Counted from the first letter of the stretch, positions 1-6,984 are shown. The stretch is DNA of 7,709 nucleotides from JACKOD01 sp041591635 (GCA_041591635.1 JBFHRO010000156.1:1-7709), one strand, 5' to 3'. The notes: a model not told the origin generated them from the sequence alone. Program-made: numbers and translations.

Positions 1-133
1 GGCTTACAGTAATAATGTTTTACCGTTCATGATGTTAATTTATTCAAATAGTTTGATTCAACAAAACAGACACACTCACCCCAACCGGCACGAGCCCGCT
101 CGCGCCACCCGCTGACTCACAGGGATTACCACC
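1..133. promoter_or_regulatory. AT-rich leader upstream of the flavodoxin-like gene, with small inverted repeats
   Basis: The first 60 or so bases are clearly AT-rich compared with the rest of the window, as expected for a promoter region. Two small overlapping dyads are visible: TCAAA-TAG-TTTGA at 44-56 and TTGA-T-TCAA at 53-61, and the word TTCAA recurs 14 bases apart (43 and 57). Such a cluster could bind a dimeric repressor or activator, but no family can be named. No sigma70 -35/-10 pair stands out; TAATAAT at 10-16 could be a -10 whose -35 lies off the left edge. The only minus-strand reading frame beginning here (ATG near 30) stops after eight codons, so there is no sign of a divergent gene inside the window. 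Confidence 0.35.
121..125 (+). promoter_or_regulatory. Ribosome binding site of the flavodoxin-like gene
   Basis: AGGGA lies 8 bases before the ATG at 134. It is the only purine-rich block near that start and supports it. Confidence 0.55.
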
Positions 134-709
134 ATGACAAGCATCTCAATCGTCTACCACAGTGGCTATGGCCATACCGACAAACAGGCCCAGGCCGTAC
201 TGGAGGGGCTGCAAAGCGTCGCCGGCGTTACCGCCGGATTAATCAAAATCAATGCCGAGGGAGACATCTCGCCCGCGCAATGGCAAGCGCTCGAACAGGC
301 CGACGGCATCCTCATGGGCTCCCCCACGTACATGGGCAGCGTTTCGTGGCAGTTCAAAAAATTTGCCGATGCCAGCAGCAAGCCCTGGTTTGGCCAACAA
401 TGGAAAGACAAGCTGGCCGGCGGCTTCACCAATTCGGCGTCCATGAATGGCGACAAACTGTCAACCTTGAACTACCTGTTTACCCTGGCCATGCAACACT
501 CCATGCTGTGGGTCGGCACCGGCCTGATGCCGTCCAACAGCAAAGCTGCGCAACGCAACGACATTAACTACCTGGGGTCCTTCAGTGGCCTGATGGCACA
601 GTCGCCCTCGGACGCCAGTGCCGAGGAAGGGCCCTTGCCCGGCGATCTGGAAACCGCCAGGCTGTTTGGTCAGCGCTTCGCCCACACCTGTGTGCGCTGG
701 AAAAAGTAG
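134..709 (+). CDS. Flavodoxin-fold (WrbA-like) NAD(P)H-dependent oxidoreductase
   Basis: A 191-residue cytoplasmic protein with the flavodoxin fold of the WrbA/FMN-reductase group (E. coli WrbA is 198 residues). The N-terminal strand SISIVYHS leads into a phosphate-binding loop, SGYGHT at residues 10-15, which should hold FMN phosphate. A second flavin loop, GSPTYMG at 62-68, matches the GTPTRFG position of WrbA, and GGFTNSAS at 96-103 fits the third flavin-contact strand. The ending GPLPGDLETARLFGQ resembles the WrbA C-terminal helix. There is no signal peptide or membrane segment. WrbA-type proteins reduce quinones by two electrons with NAD(P)H; the substrate of this one cannot be read from sequence. 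The ATG at 134 has AGGGA 8 bases upstream. The gene stands apart from the efflux operon, separated by a hairpin and 196 bases, so it is probably a separate transcription unit. I am confident of the fold and less so of wrbA orthology, so no symbol is given. Confidence 0.85.
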   Translation: MTSISIVYHSGYGHTDKQAQAVLEGLQSVAGVTAGLIKINAEGDISPAQWQALEQADGILMGSPTYMGSVSWQFKKFADASSKPWFGQQWKDKLAGGFTNSASMNGDKLSTLNYLFTLAMQHSMLWVGTGLMPSNSKAAQRNDINYLGSFSGLMAQSPSDASAEEGPLPGDLETARLFGQRFAHTCVRWKK

Positions 710-719
710 CCCCTCTTGC

Positions 720-744
720 GGCCGGCCTGGACAACAGGCTGGCC
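720..744 (+). terminator. Strong GC hairpin after the flavodoxin-like gene (possible terminator)
   Basis: GGCCGGCCTG (720-729) pairs with CAGGCTGGCC (735-744) over ten base pairs with a single G-T wobble, closed by the loop GACAA. It begins 11 bases after the stop codon at 707-709. The downstream sequence is TTCACC, so there is no U-run and it is not a classical intrinsic terminator. It may protect the 3' end of the mRNA or act with Rho. A second, weaker hairpin (CGCCC 752-756 with GGGCG 762-766) follows it. Confidence 0.5.
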
Positions 745-809
745 TTCACCCCGCCCTGACCGGGCGCAGATCGCACCCTCTGTCCCGGCCTTTCTGACAC
801 GCAGATAAC

Positions 810-841
810 AAAAATGTCATCTTGATCTCATTTTTATGACA
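810..841. promoter_or_regulatory. Candidate operator of a metal-responsive (CusR/CopR-type) regulator
   Basis: This is the AT-rich core of the space before the efflux operon. It contains two overlapping dyads: AAAAATG (810-816) with CATTTTT (829-835), and TGTCAT (815-820) with ATGACA (836-841). The E. coli CusR box is AAAATGACAA-NN-TTGTCATTTT. The outer arms AAAATG and CATTTT are present, but 12 bases apart instead of 10, and the inner bases differ, so it is a relative at best. A further ATGACAA occurs at 890-896. A box about 70-95 bases upstream of the first pump gene is where an activator of the OmpR family would be expected. I see no convincing -35/-10 pair; TTGATC at 822-827 could serve as -35 but has no good -10. 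No regulator gene is present in the window. Confidence 0.4.
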
Positions 842-905
842 GGGTCTGGGCCACACACTCTGTCCACAGGTTTTCAATCACCCTTCATGATGACAAGTGG
901 CCTTC

Positions 906-2180
906 ATGCCTAGACGACACTGCCTTCTTATCGCCTGCCTGCTGCTCGCGGTGCGCTCCAGCCTGGCCCAGGAGGCCCCCTTGGGGGCGAGGGTGCAGGA
1001 GCTGCTCGACTTCGCCCGCACCCACAACCCCGACATCGCCAGCTGGCGTCATGATGCCGATGCGGCCGCCGAGCGCATCGAGCCCGCAGGCGCCCTGCCC
1101 GATCCGCGGTTTCGCACCGAATGGCGCGACATCACCCGCATGGGGGCGCAAAACCCTACCCTGCTGCCTGGCAACGTGGGCAGCACCCGCTACCTGCTGA
1201 TGCAGGACCTGCCCTGGTACGGCAAACGCGAGTTACGTCGTGAAACCGCAACAGCCGCGTCAGACGCCGCCCGCTGGCGCACCACCAGCGCCTGGCAAGA
1301 CACCGCCAGCCGCATCAAGGCCACTCATGCCCAACGCTACTTTTTGCAGGCCAGTGAAGCCTTGACCCGGGAAATTCTCGCGCTCATGCAGCGACTTGAG
1401 CAGATCGCCCAGGTGCGTTACGCCAGCGGCTTGAGCGCCCAGCAAGACGCTATCCGGGCACAGCTGGAACAAACGCGCCTGCGCGAGGAATTGCTCGGCA
1501 TTGATAACGAACAGCGCCAATGGCAGGCCCGCATGAACGCCCTGCTGGGACGCAGCGCCGACGCGGATCTGGCGCCGGCGCAGGAGATCTGGCCGGTGCC
1601 GGCAGAGGGATTCATCGACTTTGCCGAGCTGGCGCGCCAGGCCGAGGCCAGCAACCCCCAGTTACTGGCGCAGGCATCACAAATCACCGCCGCCGAAAAG
1701 GAGCGGGAGCTGACCTACGCCAACCGCTACCCGGATTTCACCCTTGGGGTTTCACCCATGCAAACCGGCAGCCGGATTCGTGAATGGGAATTCATGGTTG
1801 AAATCAATCTTCCTTTGCAGCAAGGTACGCGCCGCGCCCAGGAGCGGGAGTCAGAGGCCATGCTCCGGGGCGCCCAGGCCCGCCAGGAGGCAGTGACCCA
1901 CCAGATACTCGCAGAACTGCAGGAAAATCTGGCGGCGCTGGAATTTGCGCAGCGCTCGCTGGTACTGATCAAGGAAAACCTGCGCCCCCAGTCAGAGCTG
2001 ACCTTGCGCTCGGCACTGGCGGGCTACGAAACCGGCAAGGTGGACTTTGCCACCTTGCTGGAGGCACAAACCCGACTACATCTGACACGCCTGAACCAGC
2101 TGCGGCAAGAGATGAATGCCCGTGTACGCCTGGCCGATCTGGAACGCCTGACAGGAGAACGCTTATGGCCACGCCACTGA
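906..2180 (+). CDS. cusC: TolC-family outer membrane factor of a Cu/Ag RND efflux pump (CusC-like)
   Basis: Outer-membrane channel of a tripartite efflux pump, taking substrate from the adaptor and inner-membrane pump out of the cell. Numbering from the upstream GTG at 897, the protein has 427 residues; from the ATG at 906 it has 424. I chose 906 because AGTGG lies 5 bases before it and the basic stretch MPRRH then forms a normal signal-peptide start, while GTG 897 has no Shine-Dalgarno. A hydrophobic signal segment (about residues 9-22) ends in SLAQEA with likely cleavage after SLA. The body is the two-repeat, largely alpha-helical architecture of the OEP family: the first helical region carries QDLPWYGKRELRRE (103-116), and the second carries EINLPLQQGTRR (302-313) and YETGKVDFATLLEAQ (377-391), all typical of outer-membrane factors in cus/czc operons. 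The end overlaps the adaptor start by 16 bases, so the two are probably translationally coupled. Family is certain; the metal is inferred from the neighbouring pump and adaptor. Confidence 0.88.
   Translation: MPRRHCLLIACLLLAVRSSLAQEAPLGARVQELLDFARTHNPDIASWRHDADAAAERIEPAGALPDPRFRTEWRDITRMGAQNPTLLPGNVGSTRYLLMQDLPWYGKRELRRETATAASDAARWRTTSAWQDTASRIKATHAQRYFLQASEALTREILALMQRLEQIAQVRYASGLSAQQDAIRAQLEQTRLREELLGIDNEQRQWQARMNALLGRSADADLAPAQEIWPVPAEGFIDFAELARQAEASNPQLLAQASQITAAEKERELTYANRYPDFTLGVSPMQTGSRIREWEFMVEINLPLQQGTRRAQERESEAMLRGAQARQEAVTHQILAELQENLAALEFAQRSLVLIKENLRPQSELTLRSALAGYETGKVDFATLLEAQTRLHLTRLNQLRQEMNARVRLADLERLTGERLWPRH
2153..2158 (+). promoter_or_regulatory. Ribosome binding site of the adaptor gene, inside the end of the cusC-like gene
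   Basis: AGGAGA lies 6 bases before the ATG at 2165, within the last codons of the preceding gene. It fixes the adaptor start and shows that the 16-base overlap is real. Confidence 0.7.
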
Positions 2181-3775
2181 AAACCGCAACCTTACTGTTG
2201 GTGTTTGCCGCACTGGCCGGCGGCGGAGGCTATTGGGCCGGACACCAGGGCCTGGTACTGCCAGGCCAGACCGGCACTGCCCCCATGCCCGGCGCTCACA
2301 AGGGCCAGAGTGACAGCGGCGCCCCTGCCGCCGGCAACGACAGCACCAGCACCAGCACCAGCGCCGACGATGCCAACCGGATTCTGTATTACCGCAATCC
2401 CATGGGGTTACCGGATACCTCGCCCGAGCCGAAAAAAGACTCGATGGGCATGGACTATATTCCGGTGTATGCCCATGAACTCGAAGCCACTGCGGGCCAG
2501 ATTCGCATCAGCACCGAGAAGGTACAAAAGCTGGGCGTGCGCACCCAGCTTGCACAACTGCGGGTGCTCGACAGAACCGTGCGGGCGGCCGGTCGCATCG
2601 AGCCTGATGAGCGCCGGGTGTACGCGGTCGCGCCACGCTTCGAGGGGTATGTTGAGCACCTGCACGTGAATGTCACCGGCCAGCCGGTCGAGAAGGGTCA
2701 AGCCCTGTTCGAGGTGTACAGCCCCGAGCTGGTGTCGGCCCAGCGTGAATACCTCATCGCCAGCCAAGGGCTTGAATTACTCAAGGACGCCGCGCCACAG
2801 GCACAGGAAGGCATGCGCCAGCTGGCCAGTGCCAGCCTGATGCGATTGAAAAACTGGGACATTTCTGCAGAACAGATTCAGGCACTGGCCCAATCAGGCG
2901 AATCTCGCCACACGCTGACCGTGCGCGCACCGGCTTCCGGCATAGTGACGGCCAAGAACACCCTCGAAGGCATGCGTTTTATGCCCGGCGAAATGCTGTA
3001 CCAGATCACCGATCTGTCACGGGTGTGGGTGGTGGCCGATGTCTTTGAACAGGATATTGGCCTGCTCGCCACCGGCGCCAAGGCCAGAGTTCACATCAAT
3101 GCCTACCCCGACAAGGTGTTCGAAGGCACGGTGACTTATGTGTATCCCACCCTCAATGCCCAGACCCGCACCATCCCGGTACGGGTCGAACTGCCCAATC
3201 CCGATCTGCTGCTCAAGCCCGCCATGTTCGCTCAGGTTGAGCTGGCCGTGGGCATGGCGGGCAAAGTGATTACCGTGCCCACCTCGGCAGTGATCGACAG
3301 CGGCACCCGCCGGATCCTGCTGGTTGAAGTGCAGGAAGGCCGCTTTGAACCCCGTGAAGTAAAGCTCGGCCAGCGCAGCGACTATGACATCGAAGTACTG
3401 GAGGGAGTGAAGGAGGGCGAATCCGTGGTAGTGGCCGCCAACTTCCTGATTGATGCCGAAAGCAATCTGATGGCCGCTATCGGCAGCTTTGGGGGCGCCG
3501 ATAGCACAGCCGCTGACGTCTCGAACAAGGTGGGACACCAGGCCGACGGTGTGCTGGAAGCCGTGGATGCCGACAACGCAAGCGTTTCCGTTACCCATGA
3601 CCCGATCCCGAGCCTGAAATGGCCCGCCATGACCATGGACTTCATGCTCGCCAACCCGGGCCTGGTAACCGGCATTGACGCCGGAACGGCGATTCGCTTT
3701 GAATTCGTCGAACGCGGGCCGGGAGAGTGGGTAATCACCACCCTCACACCCGCACAGCCCCACACAGATCCGTAG
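2165..3775 (+). CDS. cusB: CusB-like periplasmic adaptor with fused C-terminal CusF copper-binding domain
   Basis: Membrane-fusion protein (536 residues; E. coli CusB has 407) linking the outer-membrane channel to the RND pump. Order of parts: an uncleaved signal anchor or signal peptide at about 7-27; a Gly/Ser/Thr-rich linker at 40-70; a heavy-metal-binding segment at 73-103 with NPM (M80) and SMGMDYIP (M94, M96), matching the M49/M64/M66 triad of CusB; the barrel-sandwich, helical hairpin and beta-barrel regions at about 110-360, including EGYVEHLHVNVTGQPVEKGQ and the return strand RAPASGIVTAKNTLEG; and a membrane-proximal domain to about 440. Residues 455-530 are a CusF domain with H478, W486, M489 and M491 in the H-x7-W-x2-M-x-M spacing that binds Cu(I)/Ag(I) in CusF. 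The extra length is explained by this fusion and the linker. The start is set by AGGAGA and overlaps the previous gene; the pump gene follows after 12 bases. This fusion also occurs in other CusB-like adaptors of Pseudomonadota. Confidence 0.92.
   Translation: MATPLKTATLLLVFAALAGGGGYWAGHQGLVLPGQTGTAPMPGAHKGQSDSGAPAAGNDSTSTSTSADDANRILYYRNPMGLPDTSPEPKKDSMGMDYIPVYAHELEATAGQIRISTEKVQKLGVRTQLAQLRVLDRTVRAAGRIEPDERRVYAVAPRFEGYVEHLHVNVTGQPVEKGQALFEVYSPELVSAQREYLIASQGLELLKDAAPQAQEGMRQLASASLMRLKNWDISAEQIQALAQSGESRHTLTVRAPASGIVTAKNTLEGMRFMPGEMLYQITDLSRVWVVADVFEQDIGLLATGAKARVHINAYPDKVFEGTVTYVYPTLNAQTRTIPVRVELPNPDLLLKPAMFAQVELAVGMAGKVITVPTSAVIDSGTRRILLVEVQEGRFEPREVKLGQRSDYDIEVLEGVKEGESVVVAANFLIDAESNLMAAIGSFGGADSTAADVSNKVGHQADGVLEAVDADNASVSVTHDPIPSLKWPAMTMDFMLANPGLVTGIDAGTAIRFEFVERGPGEWVITTLTPAQPHTDP
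2341..2362 (+). repeat. Short tandem hexamer repeat (CAGCAC) in the adaptor linker
   Basis: About 3.7 copies of CAGCAC encode the alternating Ser-Thr run at residues 60-66 of the adaptor. It sits in the flexible linker between the membrane anchor and the metal-binding segment, where length changes in six-base steps would keep the frame and be tolerated. Confidence 0.7.
3604..3756 (+). other. CusF-like domain core within the adaptor
   Basis: Part of the adaptor reading frame, marked separately because it corresponds to a free-standing protein in E. coli. The stretch runs through IPSLKWPAMTMDF to EWVITTLTP. W486, M489 and M491 lie here and H478 just before it (3596-3598). In CusF these residues bind one Cu(I) or Ag(I), with a cation-pi contact from the tryptophan. 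The small beta-barrel strands of the family can be followed from residue 461 (GVLEAVDAD) to 527. Confidence 0.85.
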
Positions 3776-3777
3776 GC

Positions 3778-3783
3778 AGGAGG
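3778..3783 (+). promoter_or_regulatory. Ribosome binding site of the RND pump gene
   Basis: A perfect AGGAGG lies in the 12-base gap between the adaptor stop (3773-3775) and the pump ATG at 3788, with a rather short 4-base spacing. It supports that start. Confidence 0.75.
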
Positions 3784-3787
3784 CTTC

Positions 3788-6700
3788 ATGCTCGCGACAA
3801 TCATTCAATGGTCGGGACGCAACCCCTTTTTGGTGCTGCTGGCCACGGTGTTTACCATCATCGCCGGTATCGTCGCCCTGCTGCGCACGCCGCTGGACGC
3901 CCTGCCGGATCTCTCGGATGTGCAGGTGATCGTGTACACCGAATACCCGGGCCAGGCGCCGCAGGTGGTCGAGGACCAGGTGACCTACCCGCTGACCACC
4001 GCCATGCTGTCGGTTCCCAAATCCAAAGTCGTGCGCGGTTTCTCGTTTTTTGGCGCCTCCTTCGTCTACATCATTTTTGAAGATGGCACCGACATCTACT
4101 GGGCCCGCTCACGGGTACTGGAATACCTCAACTTCGCCGCCGGGCGCATGCCCCGGGGCGTAACGCCGCAAATCGGGCCGGATGCCACCGGTGTTGGCTG
4201 GGTTTACCAGTATGCCTTGCTGGCCAAAAACAAGACCCTGGCCGAGCTGCGCACTCTGCAGGACTGGTACCTGCGCTATCAGCTCACCAAGGCCCAGGGG
4301 GTGGCCGAGGTAGCCTCCATCGGCGGCTTTGTGCAGACCTATCAGGTGACGGTTGATCCGGTCAAATTGCGGGCCTACGGCATTGCGCTGGCCTCGGTTT
4401 CCAAAGTCATCCGTGATTCCAACCGGGATGTGGGCGGGCGCATCGTCGAGATGGCCGAGACCGAGTACATGGTGCGCGGCAAGGGCTACCTGCGCGGCGT
4501 GGCCGACATCGAAAACCTGGTCGTCAAGGCGCAAGGCGGCACCCCGGTACTGATCCGCGACATTGCCCGGGTCGAGCTGGCCCCGGATGAACGCCGCGGC
4601 CTGACCGAACTCAACGGGGAAGGCGAGGTGGTATCGGGCATCGCCGTGGCACGTTATGGCCAGAATGCCCTGGACGTCATCAGCAACATCAAGGAAAAGC
4701 TCACCGAGATCGCCAGCGGCCTGCCCGAGGGCGTGAGCATTGAAGCCGTGTATGACCGATCCGACCTGATTCATCGCGCCATTGCAACACTCACCCGCAC
4801 CCTGATCGAAGAAAGCCTGATCGTGGCGCTGGTATGCATGGTGTTTTTGCTGCACGTGCGCAGCGCCCTGGTAGCCATACTGATGCTGCCGGTAGGCGTG
4901 CTGATCGCCTTTATCGCCATGCGCCTGTTGGGGATGAACTCCAACCTCATGAGCCTGGGAGGCATTGCCATCGCCATCGGCGCCATGATCGACGCCGCCA
5001 TCGTGATGATCGAGAATGCCCACAAGCACCTTGAGCGCCTGCCAAACGACCACAGCCAGCGGGAACGGGTGGAAACCATGATTGACGCTTGCAAGGAGGT
5101 GGGCCCGGCGCTGTTTTTCTCCCTGCTGATCATTACTGTCTCCTTTTTGCCGGTGTTTACGCTGGAAGCTCAGGAAGGCCGCCTGTTCGCACCTTTGGCC
5201 TTCACCAAAACCTTTGCCATGGCCGGAGCCGCCCTGCTGTCGGTGACCCTGGTGCCGGTGCTGATGCTGCTGTTCATTCGCGGCAAGATCATGCCCGAGG
5301 CCAAAAATCCGGTGAACCGCTTTCTGATCTGGGTTTACCGCCCCGTTATTGCCGCCGTCATGCGCTGGAAAAAAACCACCCTCCTGGCGGCCGTCATCGC
5401 CCTGGGCGGCTCGGTTTATCCCGCCAGCCAGTTGGGGTCGGAGTTCATGCCCACCCTGAACGAAGGCACGCTCTTCTATATGCCGACCTCGCTCCCTGGC
5501 ATGTCGATCACCAAGGCCGCGGAGCTGCTGCAAACGCAAAACAAGATTATCAAGAGCTTTCCCGAGGTAGCCTCGGTCTATGGCAAGGCGGGCCGCGCCA
5601 ATACCGCCACCGACCCGGCCCCCACCGAGATGTTCGAAACCGTCATCAACCTCAAACCGGAAGATCAGTGGCGCGCCGGCATGACCATCGACAAGCTGAT
5701 TGCAGACATGGACAAGGCGCTGCAGTTTCCTGGCGTGTCAAACTCCTGGACCATGCCGATCAAGGCCCGTATCGACATGCTCTCCACCGGGATCCGCACC
5801 CCGATTGGCATCAAGGTGTTTGGCAAAGACCTGAACGAGATGGAACGTCTGGCGCGGGAAATCGAAGCCGTTGTCAAACAGGTGCCGGGCACCACCTCGG
5901 CCTACGCCGAGCGCATTACCGGCGGTTTCTACCTCAACATTGAACCCGATCGCTCGCAGCTGGCCCGCTACGGCATGGCCGTGGGCGATCTGCTGGACAT
6001 CATTGGCCAGGCGCTGGGGGCAGAACAGGTCACCACCACGGTGGAAGGTCGCGAACGCTTCGGCGTTACCGTGCGTTATCCCCGCGAACTGCGTGCCAGC
6101 GCCCAACAAATCGCCCGCGAAATTCTGGTGCCCACCATGGACGGCGCCATGATCCCTCTGGGTCAACTGGCACGGGTTGAAATCGCCAAAGGCGCACCGG
6201 GAATCCGCACCGAAAACGCCCTGCTCTCGGCCTATATCTTTATCGACATTCGCGGCCGCGACATTGGCCGTTACGTTGCCGAAGCCCGGCAAGCGGTGGC
6301 AGATCAGGTGCGCTTTCCTCCCGGCTACTATGCCACCTGGAGTGGCCAGTTCGAGTCCATGGAGCGGGCTATCGAAAAAATGAAACTGGTGGTGCCGGTC
6401 ACCCTGTTACTGATTTTTCTGCTGCTCTATCTCAACTTTAAACGCCTCACCGAAACCCTGATCGTGATGCTGTCGGTGCCCTTTGCGCTGGTCGGTGGCA
6501 TCTGGCTGATGTGGTGGCTGGATTACAACCTCTCGGTGGCCGTGGCCATCGGCTTCATCGCCCTCGCCGGGGTCGCTGCCGAAACCGGGGTGGTGATGCT
6601 GATCTACCTCGATAACGCCTGGGAAGCCCTGAAGGCCAAACGTCAGGCGCAAGGCCGGGCACCCTCGATTGCCGATCTCTACGATGCCATCATGGAAGGC

Positions 6701-6943
6701 GCGGTGGAGCGGGTGCGCCCCAAAATGATGACGGTGGTCGCCATCATGGCCGGCCTGTTACCGATTCTGTGGGGCACGGGCACCGGCGCCGAAGTCATGA
6801 GCCGCATCGCCGCCCCCATGGTGGGCGGAATGGTGTCCTCAACGGTACTGACGCTGGCGGTGATTCCGGCGCTGTACGGGCTGGTCAAGCAGCGGGAGCT
6901 CAAACGCCGGGCTGTGGATGCCGCCCCTTTGCCCCGTGCCTGA
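3788..6943 (+). CDS. cusA: CusA-like Cu(I)/Ag(I) RND efflux pump, inner membrane
   Basis: Proton-driven heavy-metal RND (HME-RND) transporter of 1051 residues (E. coli CusA 1047). Twelve membrane segments in the family arrangement: TM1 at about 14-32, TM2-6 within about 338-500, TM7 about 530-547, TM8-12 within about 868-1032, with large periplasmic loops at 33-335 and 548-865. By alignment from memory with E. coli CusA, the metal site M573/M623/M672 corresponds to M565 (FYMP), M615 (APTEM) and M664 (RIDML), which marks it as a monovalent Cu/Ag exporter and not a CzcA-type Zn/Co/Cd pump. The proton-relay residues D405, E939 and K984 correspond to D402 (GAMIDAAIVM), E932 (AAETGVVM) and K979 (RVRPKMM). 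The membrane methionine pairs are kept (M388/M1004, M400/M478, M407/M493), but the outer pair M271/M755 is replaced by E268 and Q747. It is intact, the last gene of the operon, and works with the two genes upstream as a trimeric pump. Confidence 0.95.
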   Translation: MLATIIQWSGRNPFLVLLATVFTIIAGIVALLRTPLDALPDLSDVQVIVYTEYPGQAPQVVEDQVTYPLTTAMLSVPKSKVVRGFSFFGASFVYIIFEDGTDIYWARSRVLEYLNFAAGRMPRGVTPQIGPDATGVGWVYQYALLAKNKTLAELRTLQDWYLRYQLTKAQGVAEVASIGGFVQTYQVTVDPVKLRAYGIALASVSKVIRDSNRDVGGRIVEMAETEYMVRGKGYLRGVADIENLVVKAQGGTPVLIRDIARVELAPDERRGLTELNGEGEVVSGIAVARYGQNALDVISNIKEKLTEIASGLPEGVSIEAVYDRSDLIHRAIATLTRTLIEESLIVALVCMVFLLHVRSALVAILMLPVGVLIAFIAMRLLGMNSNLMSLGGIAIAIGAMIDAAIVMIENAHKHLERLPNDHSQRERVETMIDACKEVGPALFFSLLIITVSFLPVFTLEAQEGRLFAPLAFTKTFAMAGAALLSVTLVPVLMLLFIRGKIMPEAKNPVNRFLIWVYRPVIAAVMRWKKTTLLAAVIALGGSVYPASQLGSEFMPTLNEGTLFYMPTSLPGMSITKAAELLQTQNKIIKSFPEVASVYGKAGRANTATDPAPTEMFETVINLKPEDQWRAGMTIDKLIADMDKALQFPGVSNSWTMPIKARIDMLSTGIRTPIGIKVFGKDLNEMERLAREIEAVVKQVPGTTSAYAERITGGFYLNIEPDRSQLARYGMAVGDLLDIIGQALGAEQVTTTVEGRERFGVTVRYPRELRASAQQIAREILVPTMDGAMIPLGQLARVEIAKGAPGIRTENALLSAYIFIDIRGRDIGRYVAEARQAVADQVRFPPGYYATWSGQFESMERAIEKMKLVVPVTLLLIFLLLYLNFKRLTETLIVMLSVPFALVGGIWLMWWLDYNLSVAVAIGFIALAGVAAETGVVMLIYLDNAWEALKAKRQAQGRAPSIADLYDAIMEGAVERVRPKMMTVVAIMAGLLPILWGTGTGAEVMSRIAAPMVGGMVSSTVLTLAVIPALYGLVKQRELKRRAVDAAPLPRA

Positions 6944-6945
6944 CA

Positions 6946-6976
6946 CGCTGGTCGGCCATCCGGCCCCGCTGGTCGG
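6946..6976. repeat. 10-bp direct repeat CGCTGGTCGG in the gap after the pump gene
   Basis: CGCTGGTCGG occurs at 6946-6955 and again at 6967-6976, exactly 21 bases (two helical turns) apart. Between them GGCC-ATCC-GGCC (6954-6965) can form a four-base-pair hairpin. It begins just after the stop codon. There is no U-run, so it is not an intrinsic terminator. Two-turn spacing would suit a protein binding one face of DNA, but in GC-rich DNA a repeat of this size may be chance. Confidence 0.35.
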
Positions 6977-6984
6977 GATCAGGA

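Noticed and set aside
822..850. TTGATC at 822 as a -35 of a CueR-type promoter with long spacer
   Set aside because: No -10 hexamer occurs at 17-20 bases downstream (the sequence there is GTCTGGGCC), and the CueR dyad is absent.
897..905. GTG at 897 as the start of the cusC-like gene
   Set aside because: It has no Shine-Dalgarno, whereas the ATG at 906 has AGTGG at a proper distance and begins a typical signal peptide. The difference is only three residues and cannot be settled from sequence.
936..947. Lipobox-like LIAC in the outer-membrane factor (residues 11-14)
   Set aside because: Too few hydrophobic residues precede the cysteine and the hydrophobic core continues past it; a normal cleavage site follows at SLA.
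3017..3808. A 263-codon minus-strand open frame opposite the adaptor gene
   Set aside because: It mirrors the adaptor's codons, has no recognisable motif and is covered by a well-supported gene on the other strand.
4109..5539. A 476-codon minus-strand open frame opposite the pump gene
   Set aside because: It lies wholly inside the intact cusA-like gene, is rich in His, Gln and Gly from reversed GC-rich codons, and has no recognisable domain. It is a shadow of the real gene.
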